This document shows positions 43,786 through 52,255 of a stretch of 64,000 nucleotides of DNA, piece by piece. Where the stretch lies: assembly GCA_963658695.1 (NCBI GenBank), contig CAVKRN010000003.1, positions 1-64,000 on the forward strand, in the 5' to 3' direction. The DNA comes from CAG-791 sp963658695 (lineage in GTDB: Bacteria; Bacillota; Clostridia; Lachnospirales; Lachnospiraceae). The position numbers and the translations under genes are program-made. How positions within the stretch are numbered: position 1 is the first letter of the stretch; each line of letters opens with the position of its first letter. The notes beneath the pieces are model-generated. The model was not told the origin of the DNA. It saw only the letters and a program-made list of their open reading frames with translations, and searched no databases.

Positions 43786-45123
43786 ATGAATTCGTGTATT
43801 TTATATCGTATGGAGAATTGCCCCCTGTGGGACTGTATGAGCGAGGTCCTTTCCGGACTGCAGGCTGGGGCAAGTCTTGATGAGAAGCAAAGAGAGCATC
43901 TTCGCAGCAGGTTGTATGATGCCATTTATCTGCTTTTAAAGGAGGCCGGAGATAACGGCTTCTACGGAAATCTGTGGCACGATTATCTGACCAGTGTATT
44001 GGTTTCCCATGAGAACAGCTATTCCATGGCCTGCGAGCTGCGGGGCGAGGTGGAAGGCAGCATCAATGATGCGGCGTTGCACGATATTCGTATCTTTCAG
44101 ACGTATTTTAACGCAAATTTAACACAGGCTGCGACGGAGTTTGATGTGCCGGAGTTATCTATAATACTGGATTATCAGCCGACCGGCCTTGGCAGCAGAC
44201 TCTACAACACGAGAATTCGTGATCGCATCTGCACGCTGGCAAGGGAATTTGAGCAGGCAGAGGATGCGGCCGGCATGAAGGCGCTTCTGACGGCGTTTTA
44301 TAAAGAGTACGGTGTCGGAATGTTCGGCCTGCACAAGGCCTTTCGCATCGAACACGATGAGGCGGGTGAGCTGGCAGGGCAGACACAGATCGTTCCGGTG
44401 AAGAACATCCTGCACGTGCATATGGAGGATCTGGTCGGCTACGAAATCGCCAAAAAGAAGCTGATTGAGAACACAGAGGCGTTTGTGGAGGGGCGGCCGG
44501 CCAACAACTGCCTGCTCTACGGAGAGGCCGGCACCGGCAAGTCCTCCAGCATCAAAGCCATTGCCAATGAGTATTATGAGCAGGGACTCCGTATTATTGA
44601 GGTCAGCCGCTACCAGTTCAGGGATCTGAATCACGTGATTGAGCGGATTAAGAACCGGAATTACCGTTTTATCCTCTATATGGACGACCTTTCCTTTGAG
44701 GACAATGAAACGGAATACAAATACCTCAAGGCAGTCATTGAGGGCGGCCTGGAGAAAAGGCCCTCCAATGTTCTGATCTATGCCACCAGCAATCGCCGGC
44801 ATCTGGTGCGCGAGAGCTTCCATGACAGAGACGGCGTTGAAATCTCCGACAAGCACGGCGGCGATACGGTACAGGAGAAGCTTTCTCTGGCGAGCCGCTT
44901 CGGTGTTTCCATTTATTATGGGGCACCTACCTTTGAGGAGTATCATACAATTGTCCGGGAGCTGGCAGAGCGCTTCGGAATCCGCATGGAGGAGAAGGAG
45001 CTCTCGAAGCTGGCGACCCAGTGGGAGATGCAGCACGGCGGCCTTTCCGGACGCACGGCACAGCAGTTTATCGATCATCTTTTAGGAGGCCATGATGGCA
45101 ATCCAAACCTTTGCAGCAATTGA
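43786..45123 (+). CDS. DUF815 family AAA-type ATPase
   Basis: A 445-residue ATPase. Residues 1-200 are helical and family specific; Walker A is LLYGEAGTGKSSSIKA (near 240), Walker B FILYMDDLSFEDNETEYK, then ATSNRRHLVRESFHDRDG. DUF815 ATPases are widespread in Clostridia but have no defined role. The 3' end overlaps the Ppx/GppA-type gene, so it belongs to the polyphosphate operon with ppx and ppk1. No signal peptide. Confidence 0.9.
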   Translation: MNSCILYRMENCPLWDCMSEVLSGLQAGASLDEKQREHLRSRLYDAIYLLLKEAGDNGFYGNLWHDYLTSVLVSHENSYSMACELRGEVEGSINDAALHDIRIFQTYFNANLTQAATEFDVPELSIILDYQPTGLGSRLYNTRIRDRICTLAREFEQAEDAAGMKALLTAFYKEYGVGMFGLHKAFRIEHDEAGELAGQTQIVPVKNILHVHMEDLVGYEIAKKKLIENTEAFVEGRPANNCLLYGEAGTGKSSSIKAIANEYYEQGLRIIEVSRYQFRDLNHVIERIKNRNYRFILYMDDLSFEDNETEYKYLKAVIEGGLEKRPSNVLIYATSNRRHLVRESFHDRDGVEISDKHGGDTVQEKLSLASRFGVSIYYGAPTFEEYHTIVRELAERFGIRMEEKELSKLATQWEMQHGGLSGRTAQQFIDHLLGGHDGNPNLCSN

Positions 45124-46615
45124 TGTAGGAAGCTATGAGCTTTGCATGGAAATCTTCGAGGTTTCCCGTGCAAAGGGTATCCGTGAAATTGATCATGTGG
45201 TGCGCAAGATCGACCTGGGGAGCGACACTTATGCCACCGGCAAGCTCAGCCTCCACCACATTCAGGAGGTGCGTGATGTCCTGAAGGAATACCGCAAAAT
45301 CATGGACACCTACCGTGTGAGCGAATACAGGGCCTATGGAACCTCGGCCATCCGGGAGATGACCAATGCATCCATTATCCTCTCGCAGTGGGAGGAGGAA
45401 ACCGGTATTCATATCGATGTCCTTACCAACTCCGAGCAGCGCTTTCTGGATTATAAGTCAGTGGCCTACCGCGACAGTAATTTTGACCGCATTGTGGCAG
45501 AGGGCTGTGCAATCGTTGACATCGGCGGCAGCAGCCTTCAGATATCCCTGTTTGAAAACGGCGTTCTGAACTCCACGCAGAATCTGCGGCTTGGCGTTCT
45601 GCGCATTCGGGAACAGATCCGAAGGCTGGATGCAAGACGCACGCAAAGGGAGCGTCTGATCGATGAGATTGTGAATTCGCAGATGGAGGTTTTCACTGAC
45701 CTGTATCTGGACGGGCGCAGCGTTCCGAATATCATCATCATCGACGATTACATCTCGGCATTTATGGAGTCCAGAGGGCGGAGCGTAGCGGATGCGGGCG
45801 AGTTTCTTGCATTTGAGAAGCGCAGCACGCAGCGCACGACTTACGAGATGGCCAGAGAGTACCGCATGACCGAGGACAGCATCTCCCTGATCTCCATTTC
45901 GGCGATGCTGATGCGGGGTATCATCCGCGCGCTGGGGGCGGAGCGGATCTATGCACCGGGTGTCACTCTTACCGACGGCATCGTATATGAATACGCAGAG
46001 CAAAAAAAGATCCTGCCGCCCAGCCACGATTTTGAAGAGGATATCATCGCCTGCGCCAGAACAGTTTCTAGGCGTTACCGCGGAAATGAAGCAAGAGGCA
46101 AGTCACTGGATGCCATTGCCATGAAGGTGTTCGATGCGACAAAGAAGATCCATGGTCTTGGCAAGAGGGAACGATTGCTGCTTCGCCTTGCCTGCATCCT
46201 GCATGACTGCGGCAAGTACGTATCCATCGCCAATGTGTCCGAATGCTCCTACAACATCATTCTCCGTACGGAGATCATTGGGATCTCCCACATTGAACGG
46301 GAGATTGTGGCTAACATCGTGCGGTTTAACCACGGAGAGTTCATTTACTACGAGCAGCAGCTGGAGGCCAGTGATCTGGACCGGGAAGCTTACCTCACCA
46401 TTACCAAGCTGTCCGCCATTTTGCGCCTTGCTAACGGACTTGACCGGTCCCATCAGCAAAAGCTCAATGACATGCGGGTCAGCGTCCGGGATGAGAAGCT
46501 GGTCATCTCGGCACGGAGCAGCGTGGATCTGACACTGGAAAAGGGACTGTTCCAGGCAAGGGCAGACTTTTTTGCAGAGGTGTTCGGTATTACACCAGTC
46601 ATTCGTCAAAGATAA
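45095..46615 (+). CDS. ppx: Ppx/GppA family exopolyphosphatase with HD domain
   Basis: A 506-residue enzyme. The N-terminal half has the sugar-kinase/actin fold (AAIDVGSYELCMEIF, YGTSAIREMTNA, AIVDIGGSSLQISLF). The C-terminal region is HD-type (RLACILHDCGKYVSI). It hydrolyses polyphosphate and possibly pppGpp. ATG 45095 has AGGAGG five bases upstream; ATG 45092 is too close. It overlaps the DUF815 gene and is followed after 16 bases by ppk1. Confidence 0.9.
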   Translation: MAIQTFAAIDVGSYELCMEIFEVSRAKGIREIDHVVRKIDLGSDTYATGKLSLHHIQEVRDVLKEYRKIMDTYRVSEYRAYGTSAIREMTNASIILSQWEEETGIHIDVLTNSEQRFLDYKSVAYRDSNFDRIVAEGCAIVDIGGSSLQISLFENGVLNSTQNLRLGVLRIREQIRRLDARRTQRERLIDEIVNSQMEVFTDLYLDGRSVPNIIIIDDYISAFMESRGRSVADAGEFLAFEKRSTQRTTYEMAREYRMTEDSISLISISAMLMRGIIRALGAERIYAPGVTLTDGIVYEYAEQKKILPPSHDFEEDIIACARTVSRRYRGNEARGKSLDAIAMKVFDATKKIHGLGKRERLLLRLACILHDCGKYVSIANVSECSYNIILRTEIIGISHIEREIVANIVRFNHGEFIYYEQQLEASDLDREAYLTITKLSAILRLANGLDRSHQQKLNDMRVSVRDEKLVISARSSVDLTLEKGLFQARADFFAEVFGITPVIRQR

Positions 46616-46631
46616 CAACAAGGGAGAAAAG

Positions 46632-48911
46632 ATGATGTCTGACAAAAAGAAGACAGTAGCTGAACCGGATACGAAAAAGGAAGATAAAAAGGAAATCAAC
46701 TGGAGAAATCCCAAGTACTACTACAATCGCGAGCTGTCCTGGCTGCAGTTTGACAAGCGGTGCCTGGGAGAGGCCAGAAGCAAGGAAAATCCCCTGATGG
46801 AGCGGCTGAATTTTCTTTCCATTACCGCCTCCAATCTGGATGAATTCTTCATGGTGCGCGTAGCCTCGCTTCAGGACATGGCGAAGGCAGGCTATACCAA
46901 AAAGGATATTTCCGGGATGAGCCCTGAGGAGCAGCTCAAGATCATCCTCGAAAAAACCCATGAATTCGTGGATCTTCAGTATACGACACTGAACCGGCAG
47001 ATCATTCCGGCACTGCGGGAGGAGGGAATTACCATTCTCACCGGTACGCAGCAGCTGACCGTGGATGAAAAGGAATTTGTGGACGAGTATTTTGAGACCG
47101 AGGTATATCCGGTCATTACACCGATGGCCGTGGATTCCTCTCGTCCGTTCCCGCTGATTTTGAATAAGTCATTGAACATCGGCGCTCTCTTAAAGCGCAA
47201 GGACAATGCCGGTCCCGGGATTCTGACCCACACGAAGAAGGCCAAGAAGGCCTTAAAGAGTGAGAAGGAGAATCTGGAATTTGCAACGGTTCAGGTTCCT
47301 TCGGTTCTGCCAAGAGTCATTCGTCTCCCGGAGAGCGGACTGCCGGCAGGGCAGCAGGAGAAGGAAGGTCACCGAACTGTCCGTGTGATTTTGCTGGAGA
47401 CAGTCATTCAGGATTATCTGGGAGAGCTCTTCCAGAGCTACGACGTCATCGGAGCCGCTCCGTTCCGCATTATGCGGAATGCGGACATGGACATCGATGA
47501 AGATGAGGCAGAGGATCTTCTGAAGGAAATTGAAAAATCCCTGAAGCAGCGCCGGCATGGCGAGGCTATTCGTCTGGAGATCGAGGCAGATGCAGACCCT
47601 CGACTGATCCGCATTCTGGCGGAGGAGCTTGAGCTCGGGGAAGAGGAGATCTTTCACATTGACGGGCCGCTGGATCTGACCTTCCTTTCCAAGGTTCGGA
47701 AGGTAGAGGGATTTGAGGATCTGCACGAGCACCGGTATCTGCCGCCCCAGGAGGTTCCGGAGCTCCCGGCGGGCAGTGATATTTTTGCCCAGATCCGGAA
47801 GGGGGATATTTTCTTAAGTCATCCGTATGAGACCTTCCAGCCGGTGGTGGATTTCGTGGCCAAGGCGGCAGTGGATCCGGATGTTCTGGCTATCAAGCAG
47901 ACGCTGTACCGGGTAAGCGGCAACTCGCCCATTGTTGCGGCACTTGCCAAGGCGGCGGACAATGGCAAGCAGGTTACGGTTCTGGTGGAGCTAAAGGCCA
48001 GATTTGACGAGGAGAATAACATCGTCTGGGCCAGAATGCTGGAAAAGGCAGGGTGTCACGTTATTTACGGTCTGGTGGGGCTCAAGACGCACTCAAAAAT
48101 CACGCTGGTAGTGCGCAGGGAAGAGGATGGCATCCGGCGCTATGTGCATCTGGCAACCGGTAACTACAATGATACGACGGCCAAGCTCTATACCGATGTG
48201 GGACTGCTTACCTGCAAGGAGGCCTACGGCGAGGACGCGACGGCGGTGTTCAACATGCTAAGCGGCTATTCGGAGCCTCGCTCCTGGAATCGTCTCATTC
48301 TCGCACCGCTGTGGATGAAGGATCGTTTCCTGTACCTGATCGGCCGGGAGGCGGAAAATGCCAGAAACGGTGAGCCGGCCCGCATAGTGGCCAAGATGAA
48401 CTCCCTGTGTGATCCGGACATTATCGAGGCGCTGTACAAGGCCAGTGCAGCCGGCGTTACGATTGACTTGATTGTCCGCGGCATCTGCTGCCTCCGCGTG
48501 GGGATTCCGGGCGTATCGGAGAACATTACCGTGCACTCCATCGTCGGAAACTTTCTGGAGCATGCAAGAATCTTTGTGTTTGAGAATGCGGGCAGACGGG
48601 AATTCTATGCAGGATCCGCAGACTGGATGCCCAGGAACCTCGGCCGCCGCGTAGAGATTGTGTTCCCGCTGGAAGAAAAGGCAGTGCAGGAGAAGGCCTG
48701 GCATATTCTGGAAACGGAGCTGGCGGATACGGAACAGGCCAGCATTCTCCAGCCGGACGGCACCTATGAGAAGGTGGACCGGAGAGGCAAGGAGAAGGTG
48801 AATTCGCAGCTCGTATTCAGCCGCGAGGCCGAAGAGGCTGCAAGAAAGGCCAGAGAGGTTCGGACGGAGAAGAGAACTTTTATCCCGGAGGAAAGCCACA
48901 GCCTGGCATAA
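46632..48911 (+). CDS. ppk1: Polyphosphate kinase 1
   Basis: A 759-residue PPK1 that polymerises ATP gamma-phosphate. Family start YYYNRELSWLQFDKRC; catalytic His regions are GLVGLKTHSKITLVVR and VGNFLEHARIFVFENAGR, the latter followed by FYAGSADWMPRNLGRRVE. The first 35 residues are a charged extension. GGGAG precedes ATG 46632. Last gene of the DUF815-ppx-ppk1 set; a terminator follows. Confidence 0.96.
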   Translation: MMSDKKKTVAEPDTKKEDKKEINWRNPKYYYNRELSWLQFDKRCLGEARSKENPLMERLNFLSITASNLDEFFMVRVASLQDMAKAGYTKKDISGMSPEEQLKIILEKTHEFVDLQYTTLNRQIIPALREEGITILTGTQQLTVDEKEFVDEYFETEVYPVITPMAVDSSRPFPLILNKSLNIGALLKRKDNAGPGILTHTKKAKKALKSEKENLEFATVQVPSVLPRVIRLPESGLPAGQQEKEGHRTVRVILLETVIQDYLGELFQSYDVIGAAPFRIMRNADMDIDEDEAEDLLKEIEKSLKQRRHGEAIRLEIEADADPRLIRILAEELELGEEEIFHIDGPLDLTFLSKVRKVEGFEDLHEHRYLPPQEVPELPAGSDIFAQIRKGDIFLSHPYETFQPVVDFVAKAAVDPDVLAIKQTLYRVSGNSPIVAALAKAADNGKQVTVLVELKARFDEENNIVWARMLEKAGCHVIYGLVGLKTHSKITLVVRREEDGIRRYVHLATGNYNDTTAKLYTDVGLLTCKEAYGEDATAVFNMLSGYSEPRSWNRLILAPLWMKDRFLYLIGREAENARNGEPARIVAKMNSLCDPDIIEALYKASAAGVTIDLIVRGICCLRVGIPGVSENITVHSIVGNFLEHARIFVFENAGRREFYAGSADWMPRNLGRRVEIVFPLEEKAVQEKAWHILETELADTEQASILQPDGTYEKVDRRGKEKVNSQLVFSREAEEAARKAREVRTEKRTFIPEESHSLA

Positions 48912-48940
48912 GATATATAGTATCGTACACGAATGATTTC

Positions 48941-48969
48941 CTGCCCAGTTGTTTGACTGGGCAGTTTTT
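48941..48969 (+). terminator. Terminator of the polyphosphate operon
   Basis: CTGCCCAGT (48941-48949) pairs with ACTGGGCAG (48956-48964) then TTTTT. Confidence 0.88.
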
Positions 48970-49045
48970 GTATCTGTTTGGCACCTGTCATATTTCAAGG
49001 TGAACCTCTGCTTGCAGGCAAATTCACAATTGAAATTGACGGGTG

Positions 49046-49079
49046 GCCAAGGCGCGAAACGCCTTTGGCTAGTACATCG
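49046..49079. repeat. Hairpin joined to a MITE end
   Basis: GCCAAGGCG and CGCCTTTGGC form a stem around CGAAA (49046-49069). The next bases, CTAGTACATCG (49069-49079), are the exact left terminal repeat of the 166-bp unit. CTGAATAGTTAC (family B end) follows shortly after. Confidence 0.5.
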
Positions 49080-49122
49080 AGATGGGTGCTGAATAGTTAC
49101 AGTTCTTTTATAAGTGATCTGT

Positions 49123-50079
49123 ATGGATAAAATAAGTGTTGGATTTCTAGGCTATGGAACCAGGGCTCTGGATGCATTGATGGAGCACGAGGGCTTCGAA
49201 GTGAAGCGGTTTCTTGCACCGATGAGTCGCCTGTGCGAAGATGTGTACATTGCGAAGAGGCGCTATCCCGATCTGGATTTTGCCATTGTCAGGAATAATG
49301 AGGAGCTGCTTGCGGCATTTCAGGAGAGCGAGGGAATTGATTGTTATGTCATGAACGCTTGCCCCATCATCCTGAAGAAGGACGTTCTGGCTGCCATGCC
49401 GGTATACAACATCCACCCCGGGAGCCTGCACAGCAACCGCGGACATCAGCCGCATCTGTGGACCGTGCTCCTGGGGGAGCCTGAAAGCGAGATCGTGCTG
49501 CACACAGTGACTGTCGGAATCGACGAGGGGGCGGTGATCGGAAGAGAGGTCTGCAAGGTGGAAGCGGGAATGGATGCAGGGGCTGCATTGAACCTTCTGG
49601 AGGACCAAATTCCGCAGCTCTTGGACAGTCTGTACGGGCATGTTATGATGGGAGTGCCGCCGCTTTTTTTGGAAGCGGGAGGGACATACCGAAGAGTAAT
49701 GGTACATTCGGATTATGAATTTTCCCTGAGTGATATGGAGCAGGACTTCTTTCTGAAGGACGTTCTGCGGAAAATACGGGCCAGATCCATGCATCACGGC
49801 GCGTTTTTCGTGCATAAGGGAGAGCGAATCTATGTGGACCGTCTCTTAGATGACGAGACGATCGCTCCCGCAGGCCATCTGCAAGGTGAGGGAAGAGAAG
49901 AAAAGAAGGTACCGTTCACTTGCTCGGGAAGCGACAGGGCACCGGATGAATGTCTCGGGGCGAAAGCGATGAGGGCGACGGATGTACAGGTGTCTTTTCA
50001 CGGAAGTGTCGTATTTCTGGAACATGGCGGAAGGCGGCTTGTTTTCCGTGTAAATAAAAGGGAACCAAAGGACGAGTGA
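49123..50079 (+). CDS. Formyltransferase-fold protein
   Basis: A 318-residue protein. Residues 1-180 have the methionyl-tRNA/purine formyltransferase fold: a nucleotide-like start (VGFLGYGTRALDAL), catalytic Asn and His in VYNIHPGSLHS, and Asp in GIDEGAVIGREV. The remainder does not match the Fmt C-terminal domain. It may formylate a sugar nucleotide or metabolite; not the usual Fmt. Start context is weak (no clear Shine-Dalgarno; GTG at 49114 in frame). It precedes the SpoIIE phosphatase gene by 36 bases. Confidence 0.75.
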   Translation: MDKISVGFLGYGTRALDALMEHEGFEVKRFLAPMSRLCEDVYIAKRRYPDLDFAIVRNNEELLAAFQESEGIDCYVMNACPIILKKDVLAAMPVYNIHPGSLHSNRGHQPHLWTVLLGEPESEIVLHTVTVGIDEGAVIGREVCKVEAGMDAGAALNLLEDQIPQLLDSLYGHVMMGVPPLFLEAGGTYRRVMVHSDYEFSLSDMEQDFFLKDVLRKIRARSMHHGAFFVHKGERIYVDRLLDDETIAPAGHLQGEGREEKKVPFTCSGSDRAPDECLGAKAMRATDVQVSFHGSVVFLEHGGRRLVFRVNKREPKDE

Positions 50080-50115
50080 TCGTGGCAGCGAATGGATGAT
50101 ATAGTTGGAGGGCGG

Positions 50116-51789
50116 ATGAGAGAGAAGGGAAGACTCACAAGGAAGATTGTGACGGGCTTCGTCATCATGGGAATTGTTCTGAGCGGGCTTATCATCTATT
50201 TCGGAAACCGTGAGGTGGTGAAAAGCATCGGCCAGCAATACTATGACATGGCGTATCTGGTTGCCGACAGCGCTATGGATGAGGTCCTTTCAGAAATTAC
50301 ACCGGAGGAGCTGCTATACTATGCGCAGGTGGCGCAGAATGGATCCGAGGCAGAGAAGGAGCAGCTTACGCAAAGTGATGCCTATCAAAAGGTGGAAAGC
50401 GGCCTGATGTCCTTGAAGAGGAACATGCGCCTTGCAGATATTTATGTGGTCTCCTATACGGCGGAGGGACTTCGTTCTTATCAAAAGGACGACGCATCCT
50501 GGAAGCCGCTGCTGTATCTTTTTGACTGCAATGAGAACGAAGAGACCTATTATGCATTTGGCGAATGCAGCGCCATGAACCCGGCGAACATTGAACTGTT
50601 CGCAGAGGTCGTAGAAACCAAGGGCCCGCAGGATGATTACATCATCTCCAACGGAGAGTTTGGCTACAACATGTCTGCGCTCGTTCCGGTGCTGACAAAG
50701 GACGGTGAGGTGGCAGCCGTGGTCGGTGTCGAGGTTCCGATGCTGCGGGTTGAAAGCGCTGCACGGGCACTGATCAAGAGCATTGTCCTTATCACGTTCG
50801 TCGTCATTGTAGCGGTCATCATTGTTTTTGTTATGTATATGATGAAGCGTATTGTCGGACCGGTTGGGGTGTTATCCAGGGAGGTGCGGCGTTTCGGTGA
50901 GAGCGGGAAACGGACCGAGGAGGGAACAAAGCGTCTTTGTGCCATTCGGACCCGCGATGAGATCCAGACACTGGCGGAACAAATCGACAAGATGGAGCAG
51001 GACATGCTCAGCTATGTCGATAATATAAAGAAAATTACGGCAGAGAAGGAACGAATCGGTACAGAACTGGCACTGGCAGCCAAGATTCAGGAGAATATGC
51101 TGCCCAATACATTTCCTCCGTTTCCGGATCGGTCGGAATTTGATCTGTATGCTACAATGAAGCCGGCGAAAGAGGTCGGCGGCGATTTTTATGACTTTTT
51201 CCTTGTGGATGAGGATCACCTGGGGCTTGTTATGGCGGATGTGTCCGGCAAGGGTGTGCCGGCGGCTCTGTTTATGATGGCATCGAAGATCATTCTGGCC
51301 AACAACGCGATGAAGGGGAAGACGCCGGCAGAAATCCTGGAAGAAGCGAACGCTGCCATATGCGCGCGCAATCAGGAAGAGATGTTTGTTACGGTCTGGC
51401 TCGGCATTCTGGAGATTTCGACCGGAAGGCTTGTAGCTGCGAATGCCGGCCATGAATATCCGGCTATTTGCCCGACCGGTGGCGACTATGCCTTGTACAA
51501 GGATTGTCACGGGTTTGTTGTTGGCGGTATGGACGGGATGAAATACAAGAACTACGAGCTTACACTGACGCCGGGAACGCGCCTGTTCGTCTATACAGAC
51601 GGCATTCCGGAAGCAACGAACAAGGATGATGAGTTGTTCGGAACCGAGCGGATGATAGAAGCGCTGAACCGGAATAAAGACGCGGCTCCCTGCGAGGTTC
51701 TGCGCAATGTACGCACCGCGGTGGATGAATTCGTGCAGAATGCGGAACAGTTTGATGATATGACCATGCTTTGTCTGGAGTACAAGTAA
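50116..51789 (+). CDS. Membrane SpoIIE/RsbU-type PP2C serine phosphatase
   Basis: A 557-residue sensor phosphatase. Membrane segment near 10-28, an extracytoplasmic sensing domain to about 215, a second segment (IVLITFVVIVAVIIVFVMYM), a HAMP-like linker, then the PP2C domain from about 330: AKEVGGDFYDFF, MADVSGKGVPAALFM, YTDGIPEATN and FDDMTMLCLEYK. Metal-binding Asp residues are present. It should dephosphorylate an STAS anti-anti-sigma factor. ATG 50116 has GGAGGG upstream. A partner-type kinase gene follows after 31 bases. Confidence 0.9.
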   Translation: MREKGRLTRKIVTGFVIMGIVLSGLIIYFGNREVVKSIGQQYYDMAYLVADSAMDEVLSEITPEELLYYAQVAQNGSEAEKEQLTQSDAYQKVESGLMSLKRNMRLADIYVVSYTAEGLRSYQKDDASWKPLLYLFDCNENEETYYAFGECSAMNPANIELFAEVVETKGPQDDYIISNGEFGYNMSALVPVLTKDGEVAAVVGVEVPMLRVESAARALIKSIVLITFVVIVAVIIVFVMYMMKRIVGPVGVLSREVRRFGESGKRTEEGTKRLCAIRTRDEIQTLAEQIDKMEQDMLSYVDNIKKITAEKERIGTELALAAKIQENMLPNTFPPFPDRSEFDLYATMKPAKEVGGDFYDFFLVDEDHLGLVMADVSGKGVPAALFMMASKIILANNAMKGKTPAEILEEANAAICARNQEEMFVTVWLGILEISTGRLVAANAGHEYPAICPTGGDYALYKDCHGFVVGGMDGMKYKNYELTLTPGTRLFVYTDGIPEATNKDDELFGTERMIEALNRNKDAAPCEVLRNVRTAVDEFVQNAEQFDDMTMLCLEYK

Positions 51790-51820
51790 CCAGTCAGAGG
51801 GAGGAAGGAGAGCAGGAACG

Positions 51821-52240
51821 ATGGCAACGGAACACGAATTGGAAATTGAAGCTGTAACATCGAATCTGTCGGAAGTGCTGGGATTTGTGGATGGCTATCT
51901 CGAGAAAATCGACTGCCCGATGAAGGTGCAGATGCAGATAGAAATCGCCGTGGAGGAGATTTTTGCCAATATTGCAAACTATGCCTATGCTCCGGAAATC
52001 GGCAGAGCAAAGATTCGGGTGGAGGCGGCCAGCAGTGATTCCATGGTTCGGATTACCTTCATTGATCGCGGCGTTCCTTATGATCCCCTTGCCAAGGAGG
52101 ATCCGGATATTACACTTTCTGCCGAGGAGCGTGCCATCGGCGGATTAGGGATCTTTATGGTGAAAAAGAGCATGGAGGGCATGCACTACGAGTACAAAGA
52201 CGGGCAGAATATCCTGACGATTGAAAAACATCTGCAGTAG
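51821..52240 (+). CDS. Anti-sigma-type serine kinase (HATPase_c, RsbW-like)
   Basis: A 139-residue GHKL ATPase. N-box is EEIFANIANYAY, G1 FIDRGVPYDPL, G2 IGGLGIFMVKKSM. Such kinases bind a sigma factor or phosphorylate an STAS antagonist, while the PP2C gene next to it acts in reverse. No STAS gene or sigma factor is in this cluster. It ends 15 bases before the opposing PHP-HAD gene. Confidence 0.88.
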   Translation: MATEHELEIEAVTSNLSEVLGFVDGYLEKIDCPMKVQMQIEIAVEEIFANIANYAYAPEIGRAKIRVEAASSDSMVRITFIDRGVPYDPLAKEDPDITLSAEERAIGGLGIFMVKKSMEGMHYEYKDGQNILTIEKHLQ

Positions 52241-52255
52241 TGCTGCAGAAAATGG

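Noticed and set aside
49046..49069. Possible small structured RNA
   Set aside because: The hairpin is short and adjoins repeat ends; no promoter or conserved RNA signature was seen, so it was listed only as a repeat-associated hairpin.
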